From RFPW01 sp040401595 (GTDB lineage: Bacteria; Pseudomonadota; Gammaproteobacteria; Burkholderiales; Burkholderiaceae_E): a stretch of 64,000 nucleotides of DNA. Below, piece by piece: positions 8,553-16,185 of this stretch (its first letter is position 1; each line of letters opens with the position of its first letter). The stretch covers positions 1-64,000 of the forward strand of contig JBBAOE010000019.1 in NCBI GenBank assembly GCA_040401595.1, in the 5' to 3' direction. A model generated the notes under the pieces. The model was not told where the DNA came from, made no database searches, and saw only the letters and a list, made by a program, of their open reading frames with translations. Made by a program: the position numbers and the translations under genes.

Positions 8553-9806
8553 TTAGCGATCAATTTCGCCAAATACAATGTCCTGAGTCCCGATGATCGT
8601 GACAACGTCCGCAATCATGTGACCACGCGACATCATGTCAAGACCCTGTAAATGGGCATAACCTGGGGCACGAATCTTGAGCCGATAAGGCTTGTTGGCG
8701 CCATCACTGACCATGTAGATACCGAACTCGCCCTTGGGATGTTCGATCGCGGCATAGCACTCGCCGGGGGGCACATGCATGCCCTCTGTGAAGAGCTTGA
8801 AATGATGGATCAGTTCCTCCATCGAACTCTTCATGTCGACCCGATGCGGCGGTGCCACCTTGTGGTTATCCGTCATCACGGGGCCGGGATGGTTGCGCAG
8901 CCATTCCACGCACTGCCGCATGATGCGGTTGCTCTGGCGCATCTCTTCGATGCGGACCAGATACCGATCATAGGAGTCGCCGTTCTTACCGACAGGGATA
9001 TCAAAATCGACCAGGTCGTAGACCTCGTAAGGCTGGTGCTTGCGCAGATCCCAGGCGATCCCCGAGCCGCGCAACATCGGACCGGTAAAGCCCCAGGCCC
9101 GCGCCTGTTCCGGGGTCACGATCCCGACGTCGCACAGACGCTGCTTCCAGATCCGGTTATCGGTCAGAAGCGTCTCGTACTCATCCACCGCATTGGGGAA
9201 CCGGTTGCAGAAGTCCTCGATGAAATCGAGCAGTGACCCCTGACGATTCTCGTTGAGCTCACGAATCGCTTTTTCATTACGAATCTTGCTCGCTGCGTAC
9301 TGCGGCATGTGGTCAGGCAGATCGCGATAAACGCCGCCCGGCCGATAGTAGGCGGCGTGCATACGAGCGCCAGACACCGCTTCATAGCAGTCCATGAGAT
9401 CTTCCCGCTCGCGAAATGCGTAGAGAAAAATCGTCATCGCACCGACGTCAAGCGCATGAGCGCCGAGCCACAACAGGTGGTTCAACAGTCGTGTGATTTC
9501 ATCAAACAACACGCGGATGTACTGGGCCCGTAACGGTACCTCGACCTGCATGAGCTTTTCGATCGCCATCACGTAGGCGTGCTCGTTACACATCATGGAC
9601 ACATAGTCCAGACGATCCATGTACGGCAGGGCCTGCAGATAGGTTCGGGTTTCAGCCAGCTTCTCGGTGGCCCGATGCAAGAGCCCGATATGCGGATCAG
9701 CGCGCTGCACGACTTCACCGTCGAGTTCCAGCACCAGGCGCAGCACTCCGTGCGCGGCCGGATGCTGGGGTCCGAAGTTCAGCGTGTAGTTCTTGATTTC
9801 AGCCAT
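8553..9806 (-). CDS. nuoD: NADH-quinone oxidoreductase subunit D
   Basis: Hydrogenase-derived subunit that helps form the quinone-binding site. It starts MAEIKNYTLNFGPQHPAAHG, the conserved quinone-site loop with its His pair. Also visible are DPHIGLLHRATEKL, YVSMMCNEHAY and the C-terminal ending DIVFGEIDR. It has 417 residues, standard for betaproteobacteria with separate nuoC and nuoD. A 54-bp gap separates it from nuoC. Confidence 0.97.
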   Translation of the reverse strand: MAEIKNYTLNFGPQHPAAHGVLRLVLELDGEVVQRADPHIGLLHRATEKLAETRTYLQALPYMDRLDYVSMMCNEHAYVMAIEKLMQVEVPLRAQYIRVLFDEITRLLNHLLWLGAHALDVGAMTIFLYAFREREDLMDCYEAVSGARMHAAYYRPGGVYRDLPDHMPQYAASKIRNEKAIRELNENRQGSLLDFIEDFCNRFPNAVDEYETLLTDNRIWKQRLCDVGIVTPEQARAWGFTGPMLRGSGIAWDLRKHQPYEVYDLVDFDIPVGKNGDSYDRYLVRIEEMRQSNRIMRQCVEWLRNHPGPVMTDNHKVAPPHRVDMKSSMEELIHHFKLFTEGMHVPPGECYAAIEHPKGEFGIYMVSDGANKPYRLKIRAPGYAHLQGLDMMSRGHMIADVVTIIGTQDIVFGEIDR

Positions 9807-9860
9807 GAAGGGGTTGGTGCTCTGAAACGGTTGAAGCGGGATCGCCGGTCGGCCTCAGCC

Positions 9861-10463
9861 TCAGCCTCGGCCTTGGGCATAACCGTCTTCGCGAATCACA
9901 CGCGGGATGTTCTCGCGGGGCTCGATCGTCACCGGTTGATAGATGACCCGCTTCTGCTCAGGGTCGTATCGCATTTCCACATGGCCCGAAACCGGGAAAT
10001 CCTTGCGGAACGGGTGTCCCACAAAGCCGTAATCGGTGAGGATGCGCCGAAGGTCGGTATGGCCCTCAAACATGATGCCGAAGAAATCAAAGGCCTCGCG
10101 CTCGTACCAGCCCATCGCGGGCCAGACCTCACTGAGCGAGCTGATCGTCGGGTACTCATCGTCGGTACAGAAAGCCCGCACACGCAGCCGCTGGTTCAGG
10201 TGCGTCGAAAGCAGATGCAGCACAACGGCGAATCGCGGCCCTTCGTGGCCAGTACCGCCCCAGGCTTCATAGTCGACCCCGCACAGATCGATCGCCGTAT
10301 CAAAGCGCAGACCGATCGCATCGCGGCAAATCCGGGCAGTGGGCTCCCAGTGCGCGGGCGCCACTTCGAGCGTCACTTCCCCGAAGGCCTCGCCAAGCGA
10401 GACGATCGGGTCCGTCAGGGCCTCCTGGAGCGCCGCTTTGAGGGTTTCGTTCGGGGTGGTCAT
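9861..10463 (-). CDS. nuoC: NADH-quinone oxidoreductase subunit C
   Basis: Peripheral-arm subunit (the 30-kDa family) that braces NuoB and NuoD. The signature WYEREAFDFFGIMFEGHTDLR is intact near residue 120, and FPVSGHVEMRYD follows near the C-terminus. I chose the ATG at 10463 (MTTPNETLKAALQEAL), giving 200 residues and a 4-bp gap from nuoB; a TTG at 10478 would add five residues and overlap nuoB. It is an ordinary member of the operon. Confidence 0.95.
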   Translation of the reverse strand: MTTPNETLKAALQEALTDPIVSLGEAFGEVTLEVAPAHWEPTARICRDAIGLRFDTAIDLCGVDYEAWGGTGHEGPRFAVVLHLLSTHLNQRLRVRAFCTDDEYPTISSLSEVWPAMGWYEREAFDFFGIMFEGHTDLRRILTDYGFVGHPFRKDFPVSGHVEMRYDPEQKRVIYQPVTIEPRENIPRVIREDGYAQGRG

Positions 10464-10467
10464 GGCG

Positions 10468-10944
10468 TCAGCGGGCAATCGTATTGGTTCGGCGGATTTT
10501 GTTCTGCAACTGCAAAATGCCGTAAATCAGGGCCTCGGCAGTCGGCGGACAGCCTGGCACATAGATGTCGACCGGCACGATCCGGTCACAACCTCGGACG
10601 ACCGAATAGGAGTAATGGTAATAGCCGCCGCCATTGGCGCAGGAACCCATGCTGATGACCCAACGCGGTTCCGGCATCTGGTCGTAGACCTTGCGCAACG
10701 CGGGTGCCATCTTGTTGCACAGCGTCCCCGCCACCAGCATGACGTCACTCTGGCGCGGACTGGGCCGAAACACGATCCCAAATCGGTCGAGGTCGTAGCG
10801 CGCAGCCCCGGCATGCATCATCTCGACCGCACAACACGCCAGACCAAAGGTCATTGGCCACATGCTGCCGGTGCGGGTCCAGTTGATCAGCTTGTCGAGC
10901 TGCGTGGTGACAAACCCTTCCTGCAAAACACCGTCAATTGCCAT
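10468..10944 (-). CDS. nuoB: NADH-quinone oxidoreductase subunit B
   Basis: Carries the terminal [4Fe-4S] cluster N2, which reduces quinone. The ligands are visible as the vicinal pair in FGLACCAVEMM near residue 33, GSCANGGG near residue 100, and VPGCPPTAEAL near residue 130. Length is 158 residues. It is separated from nuoA by 43 bp with no sign of a terminator. Confidence 0.97.
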   Translation of the reverse strand: MAIDGVLQEGFVTTQLDKLINWTRTGSMWPMTFGLACCAVEMMHAGAARYDLDRFGIVFRPSPRQSDVMLVAGTLCNKMAPALRKVYDQMPEPRWVISMGSCANGGGYYHYSYSVVRGCDRIVPVDIYVPGCPPTAEALIYGILQLQNKIRRTNTIAR

Positions 10945-10987
10945 CAGAGTTCTCTATTTTCGATTATTGAATCGAACTTCAATTCAA

Positions 10988-11347
10988 TCATTCCCAATCC
11001 AGTGCACCCTTTGTCCACTCGTAGACAAATCCGACAACCAGAATTCCGAGAAAAACCATCATCGCCAGAAAGCCTGGGAGTCCGATCGCGTCAAAGGATA
11101 CTGCCCATGGAAACAAAAATGCGACTTCAAGATCAAAAAGAATAAAAAGGATAGCGACGAGGTAATAGCGGACGTCGAATTGCATCCGCGCATCTTCGAA
11201 GGCTTCAAATCCGCATTCATAGGGCGAAAGTTTCGCCGCGTTGGGACGGTGTGGACCAAGCAGTCGCCCGATCAGCATCGGACCGACGCCAACCCCTGCA
11301 CCAACCAGGATAAACAGGAGGATTGGAAAGTACTGCTCAAGATTCAT
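10988..11347 (-). CDS. nuoA: NADH-quinone oxidoreductase subunit A
   Basis: First gene of the complex I operon. The 119-residue protein has three predicted membrane helices and the conserved loop KLSPYECGFEAFEDARMQFDVRYY with its quinone-site Cys. The start at 11347 (MNLEQYFPILLFILVG) lies about 113 bp below the tRNA-Leu gene, so the operon promoter, or read-through from the tRNA, must lie in that gap. I could not pick a convincing promoter there. Confidence 0.96.
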   Translation of the reverse strand: MNLEQYFPILLFILVGAGVGVGPMLIGRLLGPHRPNAAKLSPYECGFEAFEDARMQFDVRYYLVAILFILFDLEVAFLFPWAVSFDAIGLPGFLAMMVFLGILVVGFVYEWTKGALDWE

Positions 11348-11460
11348 TCAGCGCTCGCTCCTGCCTGACGGGCTACTCCCGAATTGAACACGTCAGAATT
11401 CAACATGCCGAATTCGACCCTTTCTTGGGAACCCGACCCGAGAACCCCTTAACTGCCTGC

Positions 11461-11545
11461 TGGTGCCGACGGCGAGACTCGAACTCGCACAGCTTTCGCC
11501 ACCACCCCCTCAAGATGGCGTGTCTACCAATTTCACCACGTCGGC
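11461..11545 (-). tRNA. tRNA-Leu (anticodon GAG)
   Basis: An 85-nt class II tRNA read on the minus strand. The acceptor stem is GCCGACG paired with CGTCGGC, followed by discriminator A and an encoded CCA. The D-arm has the usual GTGAAATTGGTAGACAC form. The anticodon stem CCATC/GGTGG encloses the loop TTGAGGG with anticodon GAG. A variable arm and a T-arm containing GTTCGAGTC complete it. It sits between secG and nuoA, a common betaproteobacterial arrangement. Confidence 0.97.
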
Positions 11546-11608
11546 AATTACATTCTTATAAAAGGCGTGTCACCTCAAATCTGAAGAGCGGATGGTAAAC
11601 CAATTTTA

Positions 11609-11632
11609 GGGACGACGGCACCGCGTCGTCCC
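11609..11632 (-). terminator. Hairpin downstream of secG, possible terminator
   Basis: A perfect 9-bp GC-rich stem (GGGACGACG with CGTCGTCCC) around a 6-nt loop lies 9 bp past the secG stop. On the minus strand it is followed by TAAAATTGG, so the T-tract is poor. It may attenuate transcription between secG and tRNA-Leu or protect an mRNA 3' end. Confidence 0.45.
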
Positions 11633-11640
11633 GTCGCAAC

Positions 11641-12096
11641 TCAGCGCTGGGACGGGACGGGCGCTGTACCAGGGATCGCGCCCGGGCCGCCAGACGCCGG
11701 CGAATCACTCGCCGTGGGCACGGCGCCCGGGGCCTGCCCGGTGGTCGGCTGGGCCGTGCTTGAACCCGGCGCGGGCGTTGGGGCTGACCCAGGCGCAGTC
11801 AGGGGAATCTTGGCCGCCGCTCCAACGCCTTCCATGACGCTGGTGGGCGTCGCAACGCGTCGGTCCGACATCATCGCGATCCCGAGCGTTGCGCAGAAGA
11901 ACACAGTCGCCAAACCGCCTGTTGTCCGACTCATGAAGTTGGCTGAACCACTGGCACCGAAGAGACTCCCGGAGGCACCACTGCCAAACGCGGCCCCCAT
12001 ATCGGCACCTTTGCCGTGTTGCAGCAACACCAACACGATCACTCCAAGTGCGGACAGCACCTGAACCACCATCAGCACGGTCATTAATATAGACAT
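11641..12096 (-). CDS. secG: Protein translocase subunit SecG
   Basis: Accessory membrane subunit of the SecYEG channel. Two hydrophobic helices are visible in the first 80 residues, separated by the signature loop LLQHGKGADMGAAFGSGASGSLFG, the strongest SecG mark. The protein has 151 residues because of a C-terminal tail rich in Pro, Ala, Gly and Thr, longer than the about 110 residues of E. coli SecG. Such tails are common in Burkholderiales. It follows tpiA by 48 bp. Confidence 0.94.
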   Translation of the reverse strand: MSILMTVLMVVQVLSALGVIVLVLLQHGKGADMGAAFGSGASGSLFGASGSANFMSRTTGGLATVFFCATLGIAMMSDRRVATPTSVMEGVGAAAKIPLTAPGSAPTPAPGSSTAQPTTGQAPGAVPTASDSPASGGPGAIPGTAPVPSQR

Positions 12097-12144
12097 ATTG
12101 AAAAAATTTCCGTCAAAACCATTCCGCCGCTCGGCGGATCTTCA

Positions 12145-12918
12145 TCAGGCGGTCAGCGTTTGTACCGCTGACTGACAAATCGCTACAAAATCATCGGCCA
12201 CGCGGGATGCACCGCCCACCAAGCCGCCGTCGATATCGACTTGGGCAAAGAGCGCACTGGCGCTGGCCGCGCTCACACTTCCACCGTAAATCACCCGGAT
12301 CTGATCGGCCGCCGCGCCCCCGGTGTGCAGGCGGGCGCGGATGAATGCATGCGCCGTCTGTGCCATCTCCGGGGTCGCCGACCGCCCCGAACCAATCGCC
12401 CAGATCGGCTCGTAGGCAATCACTGCGGAACGCTCGGCCCCCTTGAGTACCCCGACCACCGCATCAATCTGATGGGCCAGCACAGCCTCGGTCAAATGCG
12501 ACTGGCGCTGCGCAAGCGACTCACCAATACAGATAATCGGACAGATCCCGGCATCCAAGAGCCGATGTACCTTACTCGCAACCACGGTGTCGGTCTCGCC
12601 ATGCATCGCGCGCCGCTCCGAATGCCCGACGATCGCGTACGTACAGCCGAGATCCCGCAACATGAGCGCCGACACTTCGCCCGTATAAGCGCCCTCGCCC
12701 TGGTCCGATACATCCTGAGCGCCCCAGGCGACCGGGCCTGCGCGCAACCGGTCTGCTGCCAGCGACAGATAGGGAAAGGGCGGGCAGACGAGAACGTCAA
12801 TCGCAGCGAATCTCTCGCCCACCACAGTACCAACGACGCGGTCGAACAGCGCCGAGTTGGAAGCCAGATCGCCGTTCATTTTCCAATTCCCGGCGACCAA
12901 CGGGATACGTGGGTTCAT
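12145..12918 (-). CDS. tpiA: Triosephosphate isomerase
   Basis: Interconverts dihydroxyacetone phosphate and glyceraldehyde 3-phosphate. All catalytic landmarks are present: Lys in AGNWKMNGD near residue 13, His in IVGHSERR near residue 98, and Glu in AYEPIWAIGSG near residue 170, with the phosphate-binding GGSVSAASA and GLVGGAS segments near the end. Length is 257 residues, normal. It lies 29 bp after pssA and upstream of secG. Confidence 0.97.
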   Translation of the reverse strand: MNPRIPLVAGNWKMNGDLASNSALFDRVVGTVVGERFAAIDVLVCPPFPYLSLAADRLRAGPVAWGAQDVSDQGEGAYTGEVSALMLRDLGCTYAIVGHSERRAMHGETDTVVASKVHRLLDAGICPIICIGESLAQRQSHLTEAVLAHQIDAVVGVLKGAERSAVIAYEPIWAIGSGRSATPEMAQTAHAFIRARLHTGGAAADQIRVIYGGSVSAASASALFAQVDIDGGLVGGASRVADDFVAICQSAVQTLTA

Positions 12919-12947
12919 AGACCACTATTCTATCAGCCAGCGCAGCC

Positions 12948-13817
12948 TCAGTCGTCGTCCTCACGCAGGATCCGGGGTGGCATGCGTCCCTTGTAGACGC
13001 GCCAGACCCACAGCACCCAGCCGGAAAGTCCGTACACCATGAAGAGCGAAAACAGAACGACCGGCGGATCTGCGCTCACCAGGACAAAGCCCAACATGAC
13101 CGCAATACCGACCACAAAAGGTACTCGACGCTTCAGGTCGATGGTTTTGCCACTCCAGAACGGTGCGTTCGAGACCATGCTGACGCCCGCATACAGCGTC
13201 AGCCCGCAGGCAACCCACGCCAGATCGGGCCCACCAGCATCGATCCAGCGGGTCTCGCGCAAGTCCGTTGCAATCCAGATCAGCCCGGCGACCAGCGCGG
13301 CCGCGGCTGGACTGGGCATGCCCTGAAAGAAGCGCTTATCGATGACGCTGATGTTGGCGTTGAATCGCGCCAGCCGTAACGCGGCCCCAGCGACATAGAC
13401 AAACGCGGCCAGCCAGCCCAACTTGCCAAGGCCCTTGAGAGACCACTCGTAGACCACCAGCGCGGGCGCCGCGCCGAAGGACACCATATCGGCCAGACTG
13501 TCGTACTGCTCGCCAAATGCACTCTGCGTATTGGTCAGCCGGGCGACCCGACCATCGAGACCGTCAAGCACCATGGAGACGAAAATCGCGATCGCAGCGG
13601 TCTGGAACTGGCCGTTCATGCCTTGGACGATGGCGAAAAAACCGCCAAACAACGCGGCGGTCGTGAACGCATTCGGGAGCAAATAGATACCGCGCGGTCG
13701 CCGGCGGTTGGCGGCGCCGACCGATCCGGTGGATTCGAGCGGAGTCGCCTGGGTGCTGGACGCAATCGGTCCGCCCGATCGCAGAGGGCGAAAGCGGCGG
13801 CGATTGGGAGTCGCCAT
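12948..13817 (-). CDS. pssA: CDP-diacylglycerol--serine O-phosphatidyltransferase
   Basis: Makes phosphatidylserine from CDP-diacylglycerol and serine, the substrate of the neighbouring Psd. The CDP-alcohol phosphotransferase motif is complete: DG..AR, eight residues, G...D...D, seen as DGRVARLTNTQSAFGEQYDS near residue 87. Several membrane helices follow. The first about 45 residues are a basic, non-membrane extension (NRRRFRPLRSGG). The start is 2 bp after psd, so the two-step phosphatidylethanolamine pathway is one transcriptional unit. Confidence 0.95.
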   Translation of the reverse strand: MATPNRRRFRPLRSGGPIASSTQATPLESTGSVGAANRRRPRGIYLLPNAFTTAALFGGFFAIVQGMNGQFQTAAIAIFVSMVLDGLDGRVARLTNTQSAFGEQYDSLADMVSFGAAPALVVYEWSLKGLGKLGWLAAFVYVAGAALRLARFNANISVIDKRFFQGMPSPAAAALVAGLIWIATDLRETRWIDAGGPDLAWVACGLTLYAGVSMVSNAPFWSGKTIDLKRRVPFVVGIAVMLGFVLVSADPPVVLFSLFMVYGLSGWVLWVWRVYKGRMPPRILREDDD

Positions 13818-13819
13818 CC

Positions 13820-14485
13820 TCAGTATTCGGCCAGAACGGTCTCAGTCGCGCTGACCTTCTCGCCGATCCCGACCCGCGGGCGGGCATTGAGCGGCAGATA
13901 TACGTCTACTCGCGAACCGAACCGGATAAAACCGAAACGGGTACCCCGGGCCAGGACCTGCCCGACATCGACGTAACAAAGAATCCGCCGGGCAATCAAG
14001 CCCGCCACCTGAACGCAGGTGACCAACGACCCGTCCGGGCGACGGATCACCATGGCGTTGCGCTCATTCTCCAGAGACGCTTTATCCAGATCTGCATTCA
14101 GGAAGCGACCCGGAAAATAGGTCACCTGCTCAACCACACCATCAACCGGAACACGGTTGGAATGGACATTGAAGACGTTCATAAAGACACTGATCTTGAG
14201 CGCCTCGCGGTCCGCATACGGATCCTGCGCCCGCTCGATGGCGACGATGCGACCATCCGCAGGCGACAACACGGCGAGCGGATCCGACGGGAGCCGGCGC
14301 GGCGGATCCCGAAAAAACTGCAGTACAAAGATCAGAATCACCGCAAACGGCGCAGCGATCGCGATACCACCCATCCAGGCGGCGACAATCACGGCGATCA
14401 GGCTCAAGCCGACGAACGGCCAGCCTTCGCGGGCGAGGAGCGGATGGGGCCAGTCGCCCGGGCGTGGATCAGAGGGACTCATCAT
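13820..14485 (-). CDS. psd: Phosphatidylserine decarboxylase
   Basis: Pyruvoyl-dependent enzyme converting phosphatidylserine to phosphatidylethanolamine. It is the short form (221 residues) with two N-terminal hydrophobic stretches (residues 22-60), then SPADGRIVAIE near residue 82 and VFMNVFNVHSNRVP. The self-cleavage Ser lies in IRFGSRVDVYLP near residue 185. ATG codons at 14485 and 14482 are equally plausible starts. Confidence 0.95.
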   Translation of the reverse strand: MMSPSDPRPGDWPHPLLAREGWPFVGLSLIAVIVAAWMGGIAIAAPFAVILIFVLQFFRDPPRRLPSDPLAVLSPADGRIVAIERAQDPYADREALKISVFMNVFNVHSNRVPVDGVVEQVTYFPGRFLNADLDKASLENERNAMVIRRPDGSLVTCVQVAGLIARRILCYVDVGQVLARGTRFGFIRFGSRVDVYLPLNARPRVGIGEKVSATETVLAEY

Positions 14486-14561
14486 CAGTGCAATGATGAC
14501 AGAATTAAAACTCGAGCGGGCGGGATACGGCCCACCGGACGCCCCTTTGGCCGGCCGGCGT

Positions 14562-14584
14562 GGCGGCGCCTTGCAGGCGCCGCC
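14562..14584 (-). terminator. Strong hairpin between ilvC and psd
   Basis: A perfect 9-bp all-GC stem (GGCGGCGCC with GGCGCCGCC) and a 5-nt loop lies 7 bp beyond the ilvC stop. It lacks a T-tract, so it may be a partial terminator or an mRNA-end stabiliser separating ilv from psd-pssA expression rather than a classical intrinsic terminator. Confidence 0.45.
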
Positions 14585-14591
14585 AACAGAC

Positions 14592-15611
14592 TCAATTGCG
14601 CGACTGATCGACCAGTTTGTTGCGCCCGATCCACGGCATCATGGCCCGCAGTTGGGCACCCACTTGCTCGATCGAGTGCTCGGCCATCAGACGACGACGC
14701 GAACGCAGCGTCGGCGCACCCGCCTTGTTCTCCAGAATGAACTGCTTGGCGTACTCCCCGGTCTGAATCCGCTCGAGCGTCTTCTTCATGGCGGCGCGGG
14801 TGGCGTCGGTGATGATTTCCGGCCCAGTCACGTATTCACCAAACTCTGCATTATTCGAAATCGAATAATTCATGTTGGCGATCCCACCCTCGTAGATCAG
14901 ATCAACGATGAGCTTGAGTTCGTGCAGGCACTCAAAATACGCCATTTCGGGGGCGTAGCCGGCTTCGACCAGGGTCTCATAACCCGCCTTGATCAGTTCA
15001 ACGGCACCGCCACACAACACCGCCTGCTCACCAAACAAGTCGGTTTCGGTTTCTTCGCGGAAATTGGTCTCGATAATCCCGGAACGTCCGCCACCGATGG
15101 CGCAGGCATAGGACAGGGCGAGGTCACGGGCCATGCCGGACTCATCATGATGAATCGCCACAAGACACGGCGTTCCTCCACCCTGCACATAGGTACCACG
15201 TACTGTGTGCCCGGGCGCCTTGGGCGCGATCATCACAACATCGAGGTCTGCGCGGGGCGAAACCTGACCGTAATGGATGTTGAAGCCATGAGCGAAGGCG
15301 ATCGTTGCCCCATGTTTGAGATTTGGCTCGATCTCGTTGCGATAGACCTCGGCGATGGTTTCATCGGGCATCAGCATCATGATGAAATCCGCCTGGCGAA
15401 CCGCCTCGGCCACTGGCGCCGCTTTCAGGCCAGCCTTCTCAACCTTGGCCCATGACGGGCCGCTCGGGCGCACGCCAACCACGACGTCCACACCCGACTC
15501 ATTGAGGTTCTGGGCATGGGCATGGCCCTGGCTGCCGTAGCCGATGATCGCAACCTTGCGGCCCTTGATGAGTTTGAGATCGCAATCTTTATCGTAAAAA
15601 ACTTTCAACAT
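14592..15611 (-). CDS. ilvC: Ketol-acid reductoisomerase (NADP+)
   Basis: Second step of valine and isoleucine synthesis: isomerises and reduces acetolactate or acetohydroxybutyrate. Class I form of 339 residues. The nucleotide-binding loop is IIGYGSQGHAHAQNLNESG near residue 24, with Arg and Ser for NADPH selectivity in GVRPSGPS. Metal ligands appear in TNFREETETDLFGEQ near residue 190 and in CLHELKLIVDLIYEGG. A clear ribosome-binding site (AGGAGAAT) precedes the ATG. Confidence 0.97.
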   Translation of the reverse strand: MLKVFYDKDCDLKLIKGRKVAIIGYGSQGHAHAQNLNESGVDVVVGVRPSGPSWAKVEKAGLKAAPVAEAVRQADFIMMLMPDETIAEVYRNEIEPNLKHGATIAFAHGFNIHYGQVSPRADLDVVMIAPKAPGHTVRGTYVQGGGTPCLVAIHHDESGMARDLALSYACAIGGGRSGIIETNFREETETDLFGEQAVLCGGAVELIKAGYETLVEAGYAPEMAYFECLHELKLIVDLIYEGGIANMNYSISNNAEFGEYVTGPEIITDATRAAMKKTLERIQTGEYAKQFILENKAGAPTLRSRRRLMAEHSIEQVGAQLRAMMPWIGRNKLVDQSRN

Positions 15612-15681
15612 ATTCTCCTAAAAATAATTTGATCTGCACCCAGAAGCATCCCCCGGCGCGCAGCAGGGTGAAACCGATGCG

Positions 15682-16185
15682 CTAGGCCTTCAACACCCGC
15701 TCACCACGGGCAATCCCGGAACCCCCCGTTCGCACGGTCTCGAGGATGACGGCATGATCCAGTGCTTCAATGAACGCATCGAGCTTTGAGCGGTCGCCCG
15801 TCAATTCGATGGTGTAGGTCTTTTCGGTCACATCGATCACCCGGCCGCGAAAGATGTCCGCCATCCGCTTCATCTCTTCCCGATCCTTGCCGACCGCACG
15901 AACCTTGATCAACATGAGTTCGCGTTCGATATAGGGTGCTTCGCTCAGATCAACCACCTTGACCACTTCGATCAAGCGGTTCAGGTGCTTCGTGATCTGC
16001 TCGATCACGTCGTCGCTGCCCGAGGTGACGATGGTCATACGCGATAGGGTCGGATCTTCGGTGGGCGCCACCGTCAGGGTTTCGATGTTGTAGCCGCGCG
16101 CGGAGAACAACCCGACAACCCGCGACAGAGCGCCAGCCTCGTTCTCGAGCAGGATGGAAATGGTGTGTTTCATCGCCCGCTCCAT
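15682..16185 (-). CDS. ilvH: Acetolactate synthase small (regulatory) subunit
   Basis: Regulatory ACT-domain subunit that activates IlvI and confers valine feedback. The ACT domain begins MKHTISILLENEAGALSRVVGLF, and a C-terminal regulatory domain follows. Three starts compete: GTG at 16188, ATG at 16185 (TGATG overlap with the ilvI stop, GGAGG seven bases upstream) and ATG at 16173, which matches the usual N-terminus. I list 16185 because of its ribosome-binding site; 16173 is a fair alternative. The product has about 163-167 residues. Confidence 0.94.
   Translation of the reverse strand: MERAMKHTISILLENEAGALSRVVGLFSARGYNIETLTVAPTEDPTLSRMTIVTSGSDDVIEQITKHLNRLIEVVKVVDLSEAPYIERELMLIKVRAVGKDREEMKRMADIFRGRVIDVTEKTYTIELTGDRSKLDAFIEALDHAVILETVRTGGSGIARGERVLKA

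Noticed and set aside
11461..11545. tRNA-Leu as an integration site for a mobile element
   Set aside because: Flanking genes are the usual secG and nuoA, with no integrase and no direct repeat of the tRNA 3' end seen.
14157..15455. 432-codon plus-strand frame spanning psd and ilvC
   Set aside because: It covers parts of two well-supported minus-strand genes and the hairpin between them, and shows no domain.
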